Below, piece after piece: positions 53,328 to 61,557 of a stretch of DNA of 64,000 nucleotides. The stretch's first letter is position 1. Each line of letters opens with the position of its first letter. The position numbers and the translations under genes are program-made. This DNA is from Gammaproteobacteria bacterium. Lineage in GTDB: Bacteria > Pseudomonadota > Gammaproteobacteria > UBA4575. Under the pieces are notes generated by a model. It did not search any database. It was given only the letters and a program-made list of their open reading frames with translations, and was not told the origin of the DNA. The stretch is taken from positions 1,401,616 through 1,465,615 of the forward strand of contig CP046178.1 in the NCBI GenBank assembly GCA_014075255.1. The letters are read 5' to 3'.

Positions 53328-53795
53328 GTGGAATTTTTAATAGTAAAAAAAATTGTTATAGCAACTTCTTCTGTGCTGTTGTTATTTTCAGCAGCCACCG
53401 CAAGCGCTGATAAGAAAGTGAAATTTGAAAACGATGCGCAGCTACAAGAAGTTATTAAAGTAGGCAGCAAATGGGAATGCAAATGGAAACATACACCACC
53501 AGCAACAACCTCAGGCACAAAGACTTATACATATGAAACTGTATCTCTAAACAAAATCACCGCAAAAGTCGTCAATTCATACTGTCCTGATAGTGTTGGT
53601 GCAATTGAAAGTAATTATAAGAAAGGAAAATTACATGGTGTTTTAACACAATCTGAACCTTGCAATGATACCACCAAGGGGCATTACAAAGTTTACGAAA
53701 AGAAAGATGGAAGTTTTTATATGAAAGGACCTTATTCTTTCAAATGGACAGATGGAAATACATACAAGGGTAATGCTACCTGCCATCCAAAATAA
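53328..53795 (+). CDS. Secreted four-cysteine hypothetical protein
   Basis: A 155-residue protein starting at GTG 53328, nine bases after AGGGGA. It has a signal peptide (KKIVIATSSVLLLFSAATASA) and a basic, Tyr- and Lys-rich mature domain with four Cys (WECKW, SYCPD, EPCND, ATCHP) that could form two disulfides. Repeating strand-turn motifs (YKKGKLHGVL, YEKKDGSFYMKG) suggest a small beta-sheet fold. I do not recognise the family. It lies just outside, or in, the tRNA-Met-associated accessory segment. Confidence 0.65.
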   Translation: MEFLIVKKIVIATSSVLLLFSAATASADKKVKFENDAQLQEVIKVGSKWECKWKHTPPATTSGTKTYTYETVSLNKITAKVVNSYCPDSVGAIESNYKKGKLHGVLTQSEPCNDTTKGHYKVYEKKDGSFYMKGPYSFKWTDGNTYKGNATCHPK

Positions 53796-53801
53796 CAGTA
53801 A

Positions 53802-53894
53802 GTATCGCTCCGCAATTATTAATTTGCGTGTAGTACCAACGCGCATAGGTGATGACTATGCGTGGACTTGAACCACGGACCCCAGCATTATGAA
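53802..53894 (-). repeat. Copy of the tRNA-Met 3' half and flank (distal end of island)
   Basis: Ungapped alignment with 56093-56185 gives about 79 of 93 matching bases by hand count. The 45 bases that correspond to the tRNA itself (53850-53894, anticodon loop to CCA end) match at 43 of 45. The 5' half of the tRNA is missing, so no functional tRNA is made. It marks the far boundary of the Rieske/TetR segment. Confidence 0.85.
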
Positions 53895-54048
53895 CTTTAA
53901 CTTTATATAATTAACTTTAAATAAATTCAGCCACTTACGACACCTGCCCTTATTAAAAACCCTGTTCAATCAGGTTACAACCCAGCTCACCAACGATTGA
54001 TACTGTCACAATTTCATAAATATTATATTCGCTTTAGGTCGTAAGAGA

Positions 54049-55152
54049 TCATTTGCTATGTCCAATATATGCTAATACTTTTTCCTGATACGTTCTTACT
54101 GTACTTTCTCCTCGTTTAGCAGTCTGCGCAACACTGTACAAAGGGGAATTCATTCCCTTCTGCACTTGCTCACATACGTAAATATCCTCTTCCATGAAAT
54201 CCCCGGAGTTAAGCTGATCATCTGATTTGTCCGAACTCGAATATAACCAAGAGATTGCAGAGCCAAGAAGTTTTGCTGTTTTGGAAGGCATAGCACGTGT
54301 CCGCGTTTCTACAACGCATTTGTCAGGTGCTACTGGTTTCACATGGAATGTACTCCATGTAGATTCTGATTCAGCCAACCCTAAATTTGGAAATAACATA
54401 GGAACGTAAGCCCCTACTTTATCTTTTGGAATATGATCAATGAGTGGCATCTCTGGCTTATGCCCTTTGCTTAATGGCTCATAAAACCAATAATGTGGCC
54501 CATCCCATCCGTAATCTGCTTTTTTATGGTCGTACATATATAACGTCTTTTGATGCAAGTATCGCAAGTGATAAACATCCATGAAATTTTCTACAACGAT
54601 TTTCCAGTTCGCTTTAATCTCGTGATGTGTACTGTATTCAGGATACTCTTGAAGCTTTTCAGGATGGTGTGGCCCTAAGTGTGGAAGTACTTGATCAAAG
54701 TAATCACTTGCTTTTCCTGCATCAGGATCTACATGCACCCATAACATGCTCCGCCACACATCAACGGATGCAGAGTGCAAACATATGCTATCAATATCTA
54801 AGTCTGAAAATTCTTCTTTACGTTCAGGAACACCTTTTAATTGACCATTTAAATCATACGACCAATGATGATAAGGGCACGTCATAAAATCGGATAACTT
54901 TCCTTTACCTGTTACTAGTGGTGTACCACGATGACGACAAATATTATGGAACGCTTTTAATGTACCGTTGTTATTAACGACTAGTATCGGATGATTTCCT
55001 ACTTGTGCTGTTGTGTAATCTCCATGTTCACTAACATCTTCAATTAATCCCACAAACTGCCAGGTCTTAGAAAATAAAAACTCTTGTTCTTTATCGAACC
55101 ATTCTTGCGATAGGTAAGCTTCTTTAGGCAACACAGGTACTTTATTACTCAT
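54049..55152 (-). CDS. Rieske non-haem iron oxygenase, alpha subunit
   Basis: A 367-residue ring-hydroxylating-type oxygenase. The N-terminal Rieske centre (about residues 45-110) has NICRHRGTPL and CPYHHWSYDLNG, giving the CxH...CxxH cluster ligands. The catalytic domain has the mononuclear iron motif ENFMDVYHLRYLH (Asp, His, His). It resembles stand-alone alpha subunits that hydroxylate or demethylate small substrates such as betaines; a reductase partner is not nearby. Its ATG overlaps the stop of the upstream membrane-protein gene (ATGA). An in-frame upstream start at 55380 would add a non-homologous 76-residue leader and is rejected. Substrate unknown. Confidence 0.85.
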   Translation of the reverse strand: MSNKVPVLPKEAYLSQEWFDKEQEFLFSKTWQFVGLIEDVSEHGDYTTAQVGNHPILVVNNNGTLKAFHNICRHRGTPLVTGKGKLSDFMTCPYHHWSYDLNGQLKGVPERKEEFSDLDIDSICLHSASVDVWRSMLWVHVDPDAGKASDYFDQVLPHLGPHHPEKLQEYPEYSTHHEIKANWKIVVENFMDVYHLRYLHQKTLYMYDHKKADYGWDGPHYWFYEPLSKGHKPEMPLIDHIPKDKVGAYVPMLFPNLGLAESESTWSTFHVKPVAPDKCVVETRTRAMPSKTAKLLGSAISWLYSSSDKSDDQLNSGDFMEEDIYVCEQVQKGMNSPLYSVAQTAKRGESTVRTYQEKVLAYIGHSK

Positions 55153-55400
55153 TGGAACGCCTCCCATATAATGTATGCACTGAACCAAAGCCAAGTTAAC
55201 ACAGTTATCCAGTATAAAATTGGATTTACATTTCGATGTATGGACTCGATAAAATGAGTTGTACCGGTAAATAAATCCGGTATCACCCAATATAAAAATA
55301 GAATTGCCCATATCCACTGATAATTTGGATAAAGCACTACCGTTATGTAGATCAAGATCAATCCAATAATAGTTCGCCATTTGACGTTCGCGAGATCCAT
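55149..55400 (-). CDS. Small membrane protein coupled to the Rieske oxygenase
   Basis: An 83-residue protein with about three hydrophobic helices (TIIGLILIYITVVLYPNY, WIWAILFLYWVIPDLF, LYWITVLTWLWFSAYIIWEAF). A conserved-looking polar middle THFIESIHRN contains two His. Its TGA overlaps the oxygenase ATG, so they form a translational unit. It could anchor the oxygenase or aid substrate uptake; that is inference. The start lies 13 bases from the first palindromic operator. Confidence 0.7.
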   Translation of the reverse strand: MDLANVKWRTIIGLILIYITVVLYPNYQWIWAILFLYWVIPDLFTGTTHFIESIHRNVNPILYWITVLTWLWFSAYIIWEAFQ

Positions 55401-55412
55401 TTGTTTATATCC

Positions 55413-55440
55413 AGTTAATTATCAATACTGATAATTAACT
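55413..55440. promoter_or_regulatory. Perfect 28-base palindrome (candidate TetR operator 1)
   Basis: Arms AGTTAATTATCA and TGATAATTAACT are exact reverse complements over an ATAC centre. It lies 13 bases upstream of the small membrane-protein start. The core TTATCA/TGATAA half-sites recur in operator 2, which supports a shared binding protein. Confidence 0.75.
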
Positions 55441-55449
55441 CTTGTAGTT

Positions 55450-55475
55450 GTTTATTGTCAAATTTGATAATAAAC
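55450..55475. promoter_or_regulatory. Near-perfect 26-base palindrome (candidate TetR operator 2)
   Basis: Arms GTTTATTGTCAAA and TTTGATAATAAAC match at 12 of 13 positions. It lies nine bases upstream of the TetR gene start at 55485. With operator 1 it fills the 84-base divergent promoter region, fitting control of both directions by the TetR protein. Confidence 0.7.
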
Positions 55476-55484
55476 TAAGGGTCT

Positions 55485-56060
55485 ATGCCAAGACCAAGCC
55501 TGAAAGCCCAGAGAAGTGAAGAGATATTGGATGCTTACGAGCGTTGTGTTTCGAGATACGGTGTAGAGGGCGCTACTCTAGAAAAAATAGCAGAAGAAGC
55601 TCAACTGCAACGCAGCTTACTTAGGCACAATGTGGGCAATCGAGATGATTTACTCTATGCGCTAGTAGATAGATTCATACCAAAAACTATGAATGATTCA
55701 AAACTACTTGAATCCTATATATCCAGTAAAACAACACCAAAAGAATTTATTAACTATTTGTTTGATGAGTCATATTCTGACAAACAATCTATTCTTGTAG
55801 CAATGGCACTAATTATTGCTGCACCCAACTACCCAAAAATTAGGCCCCGATTACAAAAGTGGTCTGAACACTTTACTAAGTCAATTATAAGAACTCTTAA
55901 GCAAATCAATCCAAAAGCTAAACCGAGTGATTATCGAATTGTTGCGGCAGGACTTGTGGGTATTTACTTCAATGTAGAATCACTTAGCCCATTGGGTTCA
56001 ATGAAAACATTTAGGAGCGATTCAAAAATTGCTGCAATTCGTTTGATTGAATCTATTTGA
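55485..56060 (+). CDS. TetR/BetI-like transcriptional regulator
   Basis: A 191-residue TetR-family repressor. The N-terminal HTH (about residues 8-55) reads RSEEILDAYERCVSRYGVEGATLEKIAEEAQ and then RSLLRHNVGNRDDLLYALVDRF, with the LRHNVGNRDDL portion typical of BetI-like proteins. The C-terminal ligand domain is divergent. It is transcribed away from the membrane-protein/Rieske operon, with two palindromes between them. It probably represses that operon and itself. The inducer is likely related to the oxygenase substrate. Confidence 0.85.
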   Translation: MPRPSLKAQRSEEILDAYERCVSRYGVEGATLEKIAEEAQLQRSLLRHNVGNRDDLLYALVDRFIPKTMNDSKLLESYISSKTTPKEFINYLFDESYSDKQSILVAMALIIAAPNYPKIRPRLQKWSEHFTKSIIRTLKQINPKAKPSDYRIVAAGLVGIYFNVESLSPLGSMKTFRSDSKIAAIRLIESI

Positions 56061-56092
56061 TTGCCTGACTTGTTGTACTTTGATAAATTTGT

Positions 56093-56185
56093 GTATCGCT
56101 TCGCGATAACTAATTTACGTGGAATACCCCCACGCAAGGGTGGTGGCTATGCGTGGACTTGAACCACGGACCCCAGCATTATGAA
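56093..56185 (-). repeat. Island-proximal copy, overlapping the intact tRNA-Met
   Basis: This is the partner of 53802-53894. It consists of the tRNA-Met 3' half (56141-56185) and 48 bases downstream of its 3' end. The tRNA remains complete here because the 5' half continues to 56217. Confidence 0.85.
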
Positions 56186-56217
56186 TGCTGTGCTCTAACC
56201 AGCTGAGCTACATAGCC
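56141..56217 (-). tRNA. tRNA-Met (CAU), elongator-like
   Basis: The minus strand gives a 77-base cloverleaf with encoded CCA. It begins GGCTATGTAGCTCAGCTGG and has anticodon loop TTCATAA (anticodon CAU), the T-loop GTTCAAG and a matching acceptor CATAGCC. The G-C pair at 1-72 and resemblance to E. coli elongator tRNA-Met favour elongator over initiator, which lacks that pair. It serves as the apparent integration target of the neighbouring island. Confidence 0.95.
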
Positions 56218-56320
56218 ATATTTGATTTTTGATGGCGGACCTTATAAAACGTCGCGACCAGTGTCAATTCTACCTAAATCGACCCCAATTATTACAGATC
56301 CAGTTCTAGGTATTTAAGCC

Positions 56321-57412
56321 CTACACATTGAACCTAAAATGAACTACATCACCTTCATTCATGAGGTAATCCTTTCCCTCTAGGCGCCATTTCCCAGCAT
56401 CTTTGGCTCCTGCCTCACCATTTGCATCCACGTAGTCCTGAAAGCCCACCACTTCAGCACGTATAAAACCTTTTTCAAAATCGGTGTGGATTTTTCCAGC
56501 GGCCTGAGGTGCCGTAGCTCCCTTTGAAACGGTCCAAGCTCTAGCCTCTTTTGGGCCAGCAGTAAAAAACGTTTGCAGACTAAGTAGTTCATAGCCCGCT
56601 CGAATGACTCTGTTTAACCCCGGCTCCTCTAAACCTAATTCTGATAAATATTCTTGCTGCTCATCGCGATCAAGTTGCGCAACTTCTGCTTCGATTTGCG
56701 CGCATACAGGAATCACTTGAATAGATCTCTTCTTGGCTAGCTCTTCAAGATTATTTAAGTGTTGGTTATTTTCAAAACCATCTTCAGCAACATTGGCGAT
56801 ATAAAATGCAGGTTTGCCGGTAATTAATTGCAGTTCGCGAATCAAAGGCATTTGTTCTTTACTAACTGTATAGGTAAACGCAACTTCTTCGTTTTCTAAA
56901 TGCTCTTTTAGCTTTTTATATAATTCCAGCTGGGCCACCGCTTCTTTATCACCAGATTTTGCAACACGCTCTACTCTATAAACCGCTTTTTCAACTGCTT
57001 CTAAATCTGACAAAATTAATTCGGTATAAATGGTTTCCAAGTCAGATAATGGGTCCACCTTGCCATCTACGTGAATAATATTTTCATCATCAAAACACCG
57101 CACCACATGAGCGATCGCATCGGTTTCACGTATATGACCTAAAAACTGATTCCCCAGGCCTTCTCCTTTTGATGCTCCTGCAACTAATCCGGCTATATCC
57201 ACGAATTCCATCGTGGTTGGAATGATTTCTTCTGAAGTTGCAATGCTTGCTAGCTGATCTAAACGCGGATCTGGTACGGGCACGATACCTACATTTGGAT
57301 CGATCGTACAAAACGGATAATTTTCCGCGGCAATTTCTGTCGCAGTTAACGCATTAAACAATGTCGACTTACCAACATTAGGTAACCCCACGATTCCACA
57401 TTTAAAACCCAT
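56321..57412 (-). CDS. ychF: YchF, Obg-family GTPase/ATPase
   Basis: A 363-residue P-loop protein of the Obg/YchF group that binds ribosomes and hydrolyses ATP. It has G1 [15 protein letters not shown] (about residues 8-22), switch region [13 protein letters not shown], and the noncanonical G4-type NVAED segment; the C-terminal TGS domain includes [17 protein letters not shown] and [14 protein letters not shown]. Length matches E. coli YchF exactly. It lies 29 bases downstream of pth, as in most gammaproteobacteria. Confidence 0.97.
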   Translation of the reverse strand: MGFKCGIVGLPNVGKSTLFNALTATEIAAENYPFCTIDPNVGIVPVPDPRLDQLASIATSEEIIPTTMEFVDIAGLVAGASKGEGLGNQFLGHIRETDAIAHVVRCFDDENIIHVDGKVDPLSDLETIYTELILSDLEAVEKAVYRVERVAKSGDKEAVAQLELYKKLKEHLENEEVAFTYTVSKEQMPLIRELQLITGKPAFYIANVAEDGFENNQHLNNLEELAKKRSIQVIPVCAQIEAEVAQLDRDEQQEYLSELGLEEPGLNRVIRAGYELLSLQTFFTAGPKEARAWTVSKGATAPQAAGKIHTDFEKGFIRAEVVGFQDYVDANGEAGAKDAGKWRLEGKDYLMNEGDVVHFRFNV

Positions 57413-57441
57413 ATCTAATACCCAAAGTCTTTACATGCACA

Positions 57442-58023
57442 TTATTTAGAATGCAGTCTGCGCATGGCTGCTTCCAAATCACCGCTAACACAGTCTTCAA
57501 TTGTGTTCATAGCATCGATAATTACATCATCGACTGCAGCGCGATCACTCTTACTGATTTGTTTAAGCACATAACCGACCACTTGGTCTTTATGCCCTGG
57601 ATGACCTACTCCTAACCGTAATCGCCAAATATCTCTACTTAAATGAGAAAATATACTGCGCAGACCATTATGGCCGCCGTGCCCACCCGCCCATTTAATT
57701 TTCGCCTCACCATTCGGTAAATCGATTTCATCGTGCGCGACTAAAACTTGTTCGGGGGAAATCTTATAGAAGTCACAAAAAGGTCGCAGCGATTCACCGC
57801 TGTCATTCATATAGGTTTGGGGTTTAAGTAACCAGATCTTTTCACCCTGACAGGAAAAGTGAGCAACCTCACCTTTAAACTTTGTTTCTAGTTTAAACGT
57901 TGCGTTTTCTCTACAGGCTAGGGTATCTACAAACCAAAACCCGGCGTTATGCCGGGTTTGTGCGTGTTTTTCGCCTGGGTTACCGAGACCGGCAATCAGA
58001 CGTATGCCCTTAAACTTAGACAT
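57442..58023 (-). CDS. pth: Peptidyl-tRNA hydrolase
   Basis: Frees tRNAs from drop-off peptidyl-tRNAs. The 193-residue protein has GLGNPGEKHAQTRHNAGFW (catalytic His and Asn), KPQTYMNDSGES, VAHDEIDLPNGEAKIKWAGGHGGHNGLRS, cited by position at about residues 94-122, and RLRLGVGHPG. All catalytic residues are intact. It sits between rplY (24-base gap) and ychF, the usual order, and is probably co-transcribed with both. Confidence 0.97.
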   Translation of the reverse strand: MSKFKGIRLIAGLGNPGEKHAQTRHNAGFWFVDTLACRENATFKLETKFKGEVAHFSCQGEKIWLLKPQTYMNDSGESLRPFCDFYKISPEQVLVAHDEIDLPNGEAKIKWAGGHGGHNGLRSIFSHLSRDIWRLRLGVGHPGHKDQVVGYVLKQISKSDRAAVDDVIIDAMNTIEDCVSGDLEAAMRRLHSK

Positions 58024-58047
58024 AGTGTTCAGGACGCAAGTGGTTTA

Positions 58048-58755
58048 CTAAGAATCATCTCCAGATGATTTATCATCACCCTTATCGTCGCCCTCTTCCT
58101 TAGACTCTTCACCTTCGACCTCTTCACCTTCAGCCACTTCATCACTTGCGACCGGCTCTTCTTCTACAGCACGTTTAACATGCACAGAAACCACAACGTG
58201 ATCGTGATCTTCACCATGCGAAAGCTCAACAATGGTTACACCATCAGCAACTTTAATATCGCTAAGATGCAATGAATCGTTTAGTTTAAGTTCTCCAGCA
58301 TCTACTTCAATGAATTCGGGTAGATCTTTAGGCAAACATGAAATTTCAATTTCAGTTGTATTATGACTGATTACACCACCATCAAGTTTTACGCCTGGGC
58401 AGGTATCTTCATTTAAGAAGTGCAATGGAACGTGAACGTTAATTGCAGTGTCTTCACGTACTCGCAACAAGTCCATATGTAAAACCGTTGACTTATATGG
58501 ATGACGTTGCAAATCACGCAAAATTGCACGCTGTGATTTACCAGCAACCTCTACATTTAAAATATGAGAATAGAAAGCTTCTTGCTCAAGACTATGCACT
58601 AATGAATTATGGTCCAAGGTTACTGAAACTGAATCTTCGCCACCGCCATAAATTACTGCAGGCACTCTGCCCTTTTTACGCAATCTTCTACTAGCGCCTT
58701 TACCAAGGTCTTGCTCGTTACGCAGTTCTGCATTTAATGTGAAATCGACACTCAT
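58048..58755 (-). CDS. rplY: 50S ribosomal protein L25 (CTC/TL5 long form)
   Basis: Binds 5S rRNA. The 235-residue protein has the N-terminal L25 domain ([27 protein letters not shown] and [20 protein letters not shown], by ends at about residues 12-110), a C-terminal TL5/CTC beta domain (about 110-195) and a very acidic low-complexity tail ([14 protein letters not shown]). The long form with acidic tail is common outside Enterobacterales. It follows prs by 92 bases and precedes pth. Confidence 0.95.
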   Translation of the reverse strand: MSVDFTLNAELRNEQDLGKGASRRLRKKGRVPAVIYGGGEDSVSVTLDHNSLVHSLEQEAFYSHILNVEVAGKSQRAILRDLQRHPYKSTVLHMDLLRVREDTAINVHVPLHFLNEDTCPGVKLDGGVISHNTTEIEISCLPKDLPEFIEVDAGELKLNDSLHLSDIKVADGVTIVELSHGEDHDHVVVSVHVKRAVEEEPVASDEVAEGEEVEGEESKEEGDDKGDDKSSGDDS

Positions 58756-58847
58756 TACTTACTCCAAACTTTCAATATTCTCTTTAATTTCAACGATCTA
58801 AATTTGCGGCTATGGTGCAGGCAAAGCGCCTAGTAAATCCATATACC

Positions 58848-59822
58848 TTAGTCCATATATAGAGAGCTAACCGACTCTTCCTGGTTAATTCTACGCATTG
58901 ATTCTGCTACTAAGCCCGAAACCTCTACTTGGCGGATTCGAGTGCACTGCCTAGCGTCCTCGCGGAGCGGAATTGTATCAGTTACCACCAATTCATCCAG
59001 CACAGAATTCTCAAGGTTTTCAATGGCTTTGCCCGAAAGCACCGGGTGAGTGGCATAAGCCCGCACACTTGTGGCCCCATGCCCTTTTAGTGCAGTGGCC
59101 GCAGCACATAGCGTGCCTGCAGTATCGACCAAATCATCAATGATGTAGCAGGATTTACCCTCTACCTCACCAATTATATGCATCACTTCAGACTTATTCG
59201 CTTCAGGACGACGTTTATCAATAATGGCTAAATCGGCATCATCCAATCTTTTTGCAAGGGCTCGCGCACGCACTACACCGCCCACATCGGGAGAGACCAC
59301 AATTAAATTTGGGTCTTTACGTTTGTACACATCCCCTAACAAAATGGGTGAGGCATAAATATTATCCACTGGAATATCAAAAAAACCTTGGATTTGATCG
59401 GCATGCAGATCCACCGTTAACACCCGATCCGCACCAGCAACCTGTAGTAAGTTAGCGATCACCTTGGCTGAAATAGGCACACGAATCGATCGCACGCGTC
59501 GATCTTGTCGCGAGTAACCAAAATATGGCATTACGGCGGTAATACGATCTGCTGAAGAACGTTTTAGCGCATCCACCATAATCAGTAATTCCATTACATT
59601 GTCATTGGTAGGCATACACGTTGGTTGCACTACAAAAACATCTTTACCACGCACATTTTCTTGAATCTCAACCTGTACTTCACCATCACTAAATTGGCTA
59701 ACAAACGCTTTTCCAATCGGAATGTTTAAATCATCGCAAACATCCTGTGCAAGTTTTGGATGTGCATTACCAGAAAAAACCATTAAATTGCTATCTGCGG
59801 GGAGCGATCTTTGACGAAGCAT
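58848..59822 (-). CDS. prs: Ribose-phosphate pyrophosphokinase
   Basis: Makes PRPP from ribose 5-phosphate and ATP. The 324-residue enzyme shows [20 protein letters not shown], the catalytic [28 protein letters not shown], and the PRPP-loop [13 protein letters not shown] at 59822 gives a slightly long N-terminus; ATG 13 codons later (MVFSGNAHP) resembles other Prs starts and is an alternative. It lies between tRNA-Gln and rplY, the conserved arrangement in this lineage. Confidence 0.96.
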   Translation of the reverse strand: MLRQRSLPADSNLMVFSGNAHPKLAQDVCDDLNIPIGKAFVSQFSDGEVQVEIQENVRGKDVFVVQPTCMPTNDNVMELLIMVDALKRSSADRITAVMPYFGYSRQDRRVRSIRVPISAKVIANLLQVAGADRVLTVDLHADQIQGFFDIPVDNIYASPILLGDVYKRKDPNLIVVSPDVGGVVRARALAKRLDDADLAIIDKRRPEANKSEVMHIIGEVEGKSCYIIDDLVDTAGTLCAAATALKGHGATSVRAYATHPVLSGKAIENLENSVLDELVVTDTIPLREDARQCTRIRQVEVSGLVAESMRRINQEESVSSLYMD

Positions 59823-59874
59823 GTTGAGTTAATGCCTTAAGTTTTTTATTGCGTCATACTATATGACAAAAAAT

Positions 59875-59949
59875 TGGCTGGGCCGGCAGGATTCGAACCT
59901 GCGAATGCTGGGATCAAAACCCAGTGCCTTACCACTTGGCGACGGCCCA
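59875..59949 (-). tRNA. tRNA-Gln (TTG)
   Basis: The minus strand folds as a 75-base tRNA with encoded CCA. It begins TGGGCCGTCGCCAAGTGG, has anticodon loop TTTTGAT with anticodon TTG, T-loop GTTCGAAT, and acceptor CGGCCCAG then CCA. A U1-A72 pair and G73 fit glutamine tRNA identity. It lies between ispE and prs, where gammaproteobacteria commonly keep this tRNA. Confidence 0.97.
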
Positions 59950-59989
59950 ATTCTTTTAATATCCATAATTACCAGAACTATCACTAGAA

Positions 59990-60868
59990 CTATGGCTGAT
60001 TATACTCACTTAACGAAATAGCAGGTGATACATTTAAGCCTTTCGTTATGTAAGCAGTAAATTCTTTTGCACAGCCTGCAGCTATTTCTTCAGCCAGTGG
60101 CTTAGATGCACAAGATGTAAACAATGCACTTCCAGAACCTGTTAATCGAGCAGGAGCATACTCACCTAAACACTGAAAAGCACGCTCTACTACAGGGTGG
60201 CGTCGCGCCAAGGGTTCAAATACATTCCGAGTATCCGCAAAGCATGAAGACCCCTTATTACACATGCTCAAGAAGTCGCGTATTTTGATCGGCACGCAAT
60301 TGCGTGTCAAATCTGAATCTGCAAACATCTGCTGTGTATTCAAATGCACACCAGGAAATACCACCACGAACCAAGTCTCATATATAGTAATAGATGAAAG
60401 CTGTTCACCTATCCCTTCTACCCAACTCGCGTGCCCACGAACAAATACTGGTACATCTGCACCCAATTGCGCAGCCATTAACTCAAGTTCCTGCTGCTGA
60501 AATCCACAGTCCCAGATTTGGTTTAGTGCCAATAAAGTTGTTGCAGCATCTGAGCTACCTCCTCCCAATCCTGCACCAAGAGGGATTTTCTTGTTTACCT
60601 GAATATCAATGCCTTGCCTATTTTCAGACTTTGCGGCCATTTTATTCTGCAGCAGTTGCGCAGCCTTAACACACAAATCTTCTTGTTGAGAAATACTGGA
60701 ATTAGAATTTTTGCAAACGATATTGGCATCAGCACGCGAATTAAATGTTAGTTCATCACAAAGATCAATAAACTGAATTGCACTTTGTAGCAAATGATAG
60801 CCATCTTCGCGCTGTCCAATAATGTGCAAAAAAAGATTTAACTTTGCGGGTGCAGACCATGTTTGCAT
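59990..60868 (-). CDS. ispE: 4-diphosphocytidyl-2-C-methylerythritol kinase
   Basis: GHMP kinase of the MEP isoprenoid pathway that phosphorylates CDP-ME. The 292-residue protein has the N-terminal APAKLNLFLHIIGQREDGYHLL with catalytic Lys, the ATP-binding KKIPLGAGLGGGSSDAATTLLAL (about residues 90-112) and the late RLTGSGSALFTS. Length and motif order are standard. It lies 26 bases downstream of lolB, matching the hemA-lolB-ispE-prs order of gammaproteobacteria. Confidence 0.97.
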   Translation of the reverse strand: MQTWSAPAKLNLFLHIIGQREDGYHLLQSAIQFIDLCDELTFNSRADANIVCKNSNSSISQQEDLCVKAAQLLQNKMAAKSENRQGIDIQVNKKIPLGAGLGGGSSDAATTLLALNQIWDCGFQQQELELMAAQLGADVPVFVRGHASWVEGIGEQLSSITIYETWFVVVFPGVHLNTQQMFADSDLTRNCVPIKIRDFLSMCNKGSSCFADTRNVFEPLARRHPVVERAFQCLGEYAPARLTGSGSALFTSCASKPLAEEIAAGCAKEFTAYITKGLNVSPAISLSEYNQP

Positions 60869-60894
60869 AGCAGAATCAGCTAACTAAATTTGAT

Positions 60895-61557
60895 TTAATT
60901 TTCTTGCGCACCCAAAGTCCAGCGATCAACTTTAATATTGGCATTCAATGTCGAACTAGATATTTGAATTAAAGCTGGCAATACAGGCTCACTATCATGA
61001 TAACGCTTATAATCAATTATCCAACCCGCTTGATTAAGCTGCCTTAAGCGACCTTGCTCATTCAACTCTAATGAACCATACGATTGCTTGGGATCAGGGA
61101 TTCCCAGCAACCAATGTCGCAATCCATTCACAGGCAAAGAATAGCCAAACAACCTTTGCATTAATTCCTCTGGATCTTGCGCATCAAAATGTTCACCTTT
61201 AGACGTTTTTAACTGAACACTACCTTGCTTGCCAGTAATTACCGCTACTTTTCTTCCCAATGGCCCATGCAAGTCAATAATAAAATTGTGCTGCAATTGA
61301 TTCCACTGCACACCTGCACGAAATCCTTCATTATTTGACTTCCCTGCTACACGACCTTTTAATTTCCAGGTTTGTACACTTTGAATATTTGCACGGTGAA
61401 CTTCCCAAGCCGCTTGCTTGCTGATTTCAGAGCCTGGTGGGAGTTGATGTTTCTCAACCGTGACACATGCCGATGAGATAAAAACAGAAAATAACAACCA
61501 AACTAGATTAGATAATTTACGAAGGCGCACCTGCCTCCGCAACGAGTAGCGCTTCAT
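60895..61557 (-). CDS. lolB: LolB outer-membrane lipoprotein receptor
   Basis: Accepts lipoproteins from LolA and inserts them into the outer membrane. The 220-residue precursor has an unusually basic N-terminus (KRYSLRRQVRLRKL), a hydrophobic core and a lipobox FISSAC. The LolB domain includes WKLKGRVAGKSNNEGFRAGVQWNQ, FIIDLHGPLGRKVAVI and GLRHWLLGIPDP. Its ATG overlaps the TAA of the TPR gene (TAATG), so translation is coupled. Confidence 0.94.
   Translation of the reverse strand: MKRYSLRRQVRLRKLSNLVWLLFSVFISSACVTVEKHQLPPGSEISKQAAWEVHRANIQSVQTWKLKGRVAGKSNNEGFRAGVQWNQLQHNFIIDLHGPLGRKVAVITGKQGSVQLKTSKGEHFDAQDPEELMQRLFGYSLPVNGLRHWLLGIPDPKQSYGSLELNEQGRLRQLNQAGWIIDYKRYHDSEPVLPALIQISSSTLNANIKVDRWTLGAQEN

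Larger units (their letters stand above)
53802..56185. mobile_element. Small tRNA-Met-associated genomic island (no integrase seen)
   Basis: A 2.4-kb segment lies between two direct copies of the 3' half of tRNA-Met. It holds a Rieske oxygenase, a small membrane protein and a divergent TetR regulator. Integration at tRNA 3' ends with duplication of that end is typical of tyrosine-recombinase islands. No integrase or transposase is present, so the element would be a decayed or passively carried remnant. The homology extends about 48 bases beyond the tRNA 3' end, which leaves tandem duplication as an alternative. Confidence 0.6.

Noticed and set aside
53850-53894. Second tRNA-Met gene
   Set aside because: Only the 3' half is present; the 5' acceptor strand, D-arm and half the anticodon stem are missing, so it cannot make a tRNA.
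55153-55380. N-terminal 76-residue extension of the Rieske oxygenase
   Set aside because: It overlaps a better-supported small membrane-protein gene in another frame, and the oxygenase family starts near the internal ATG at 55152.
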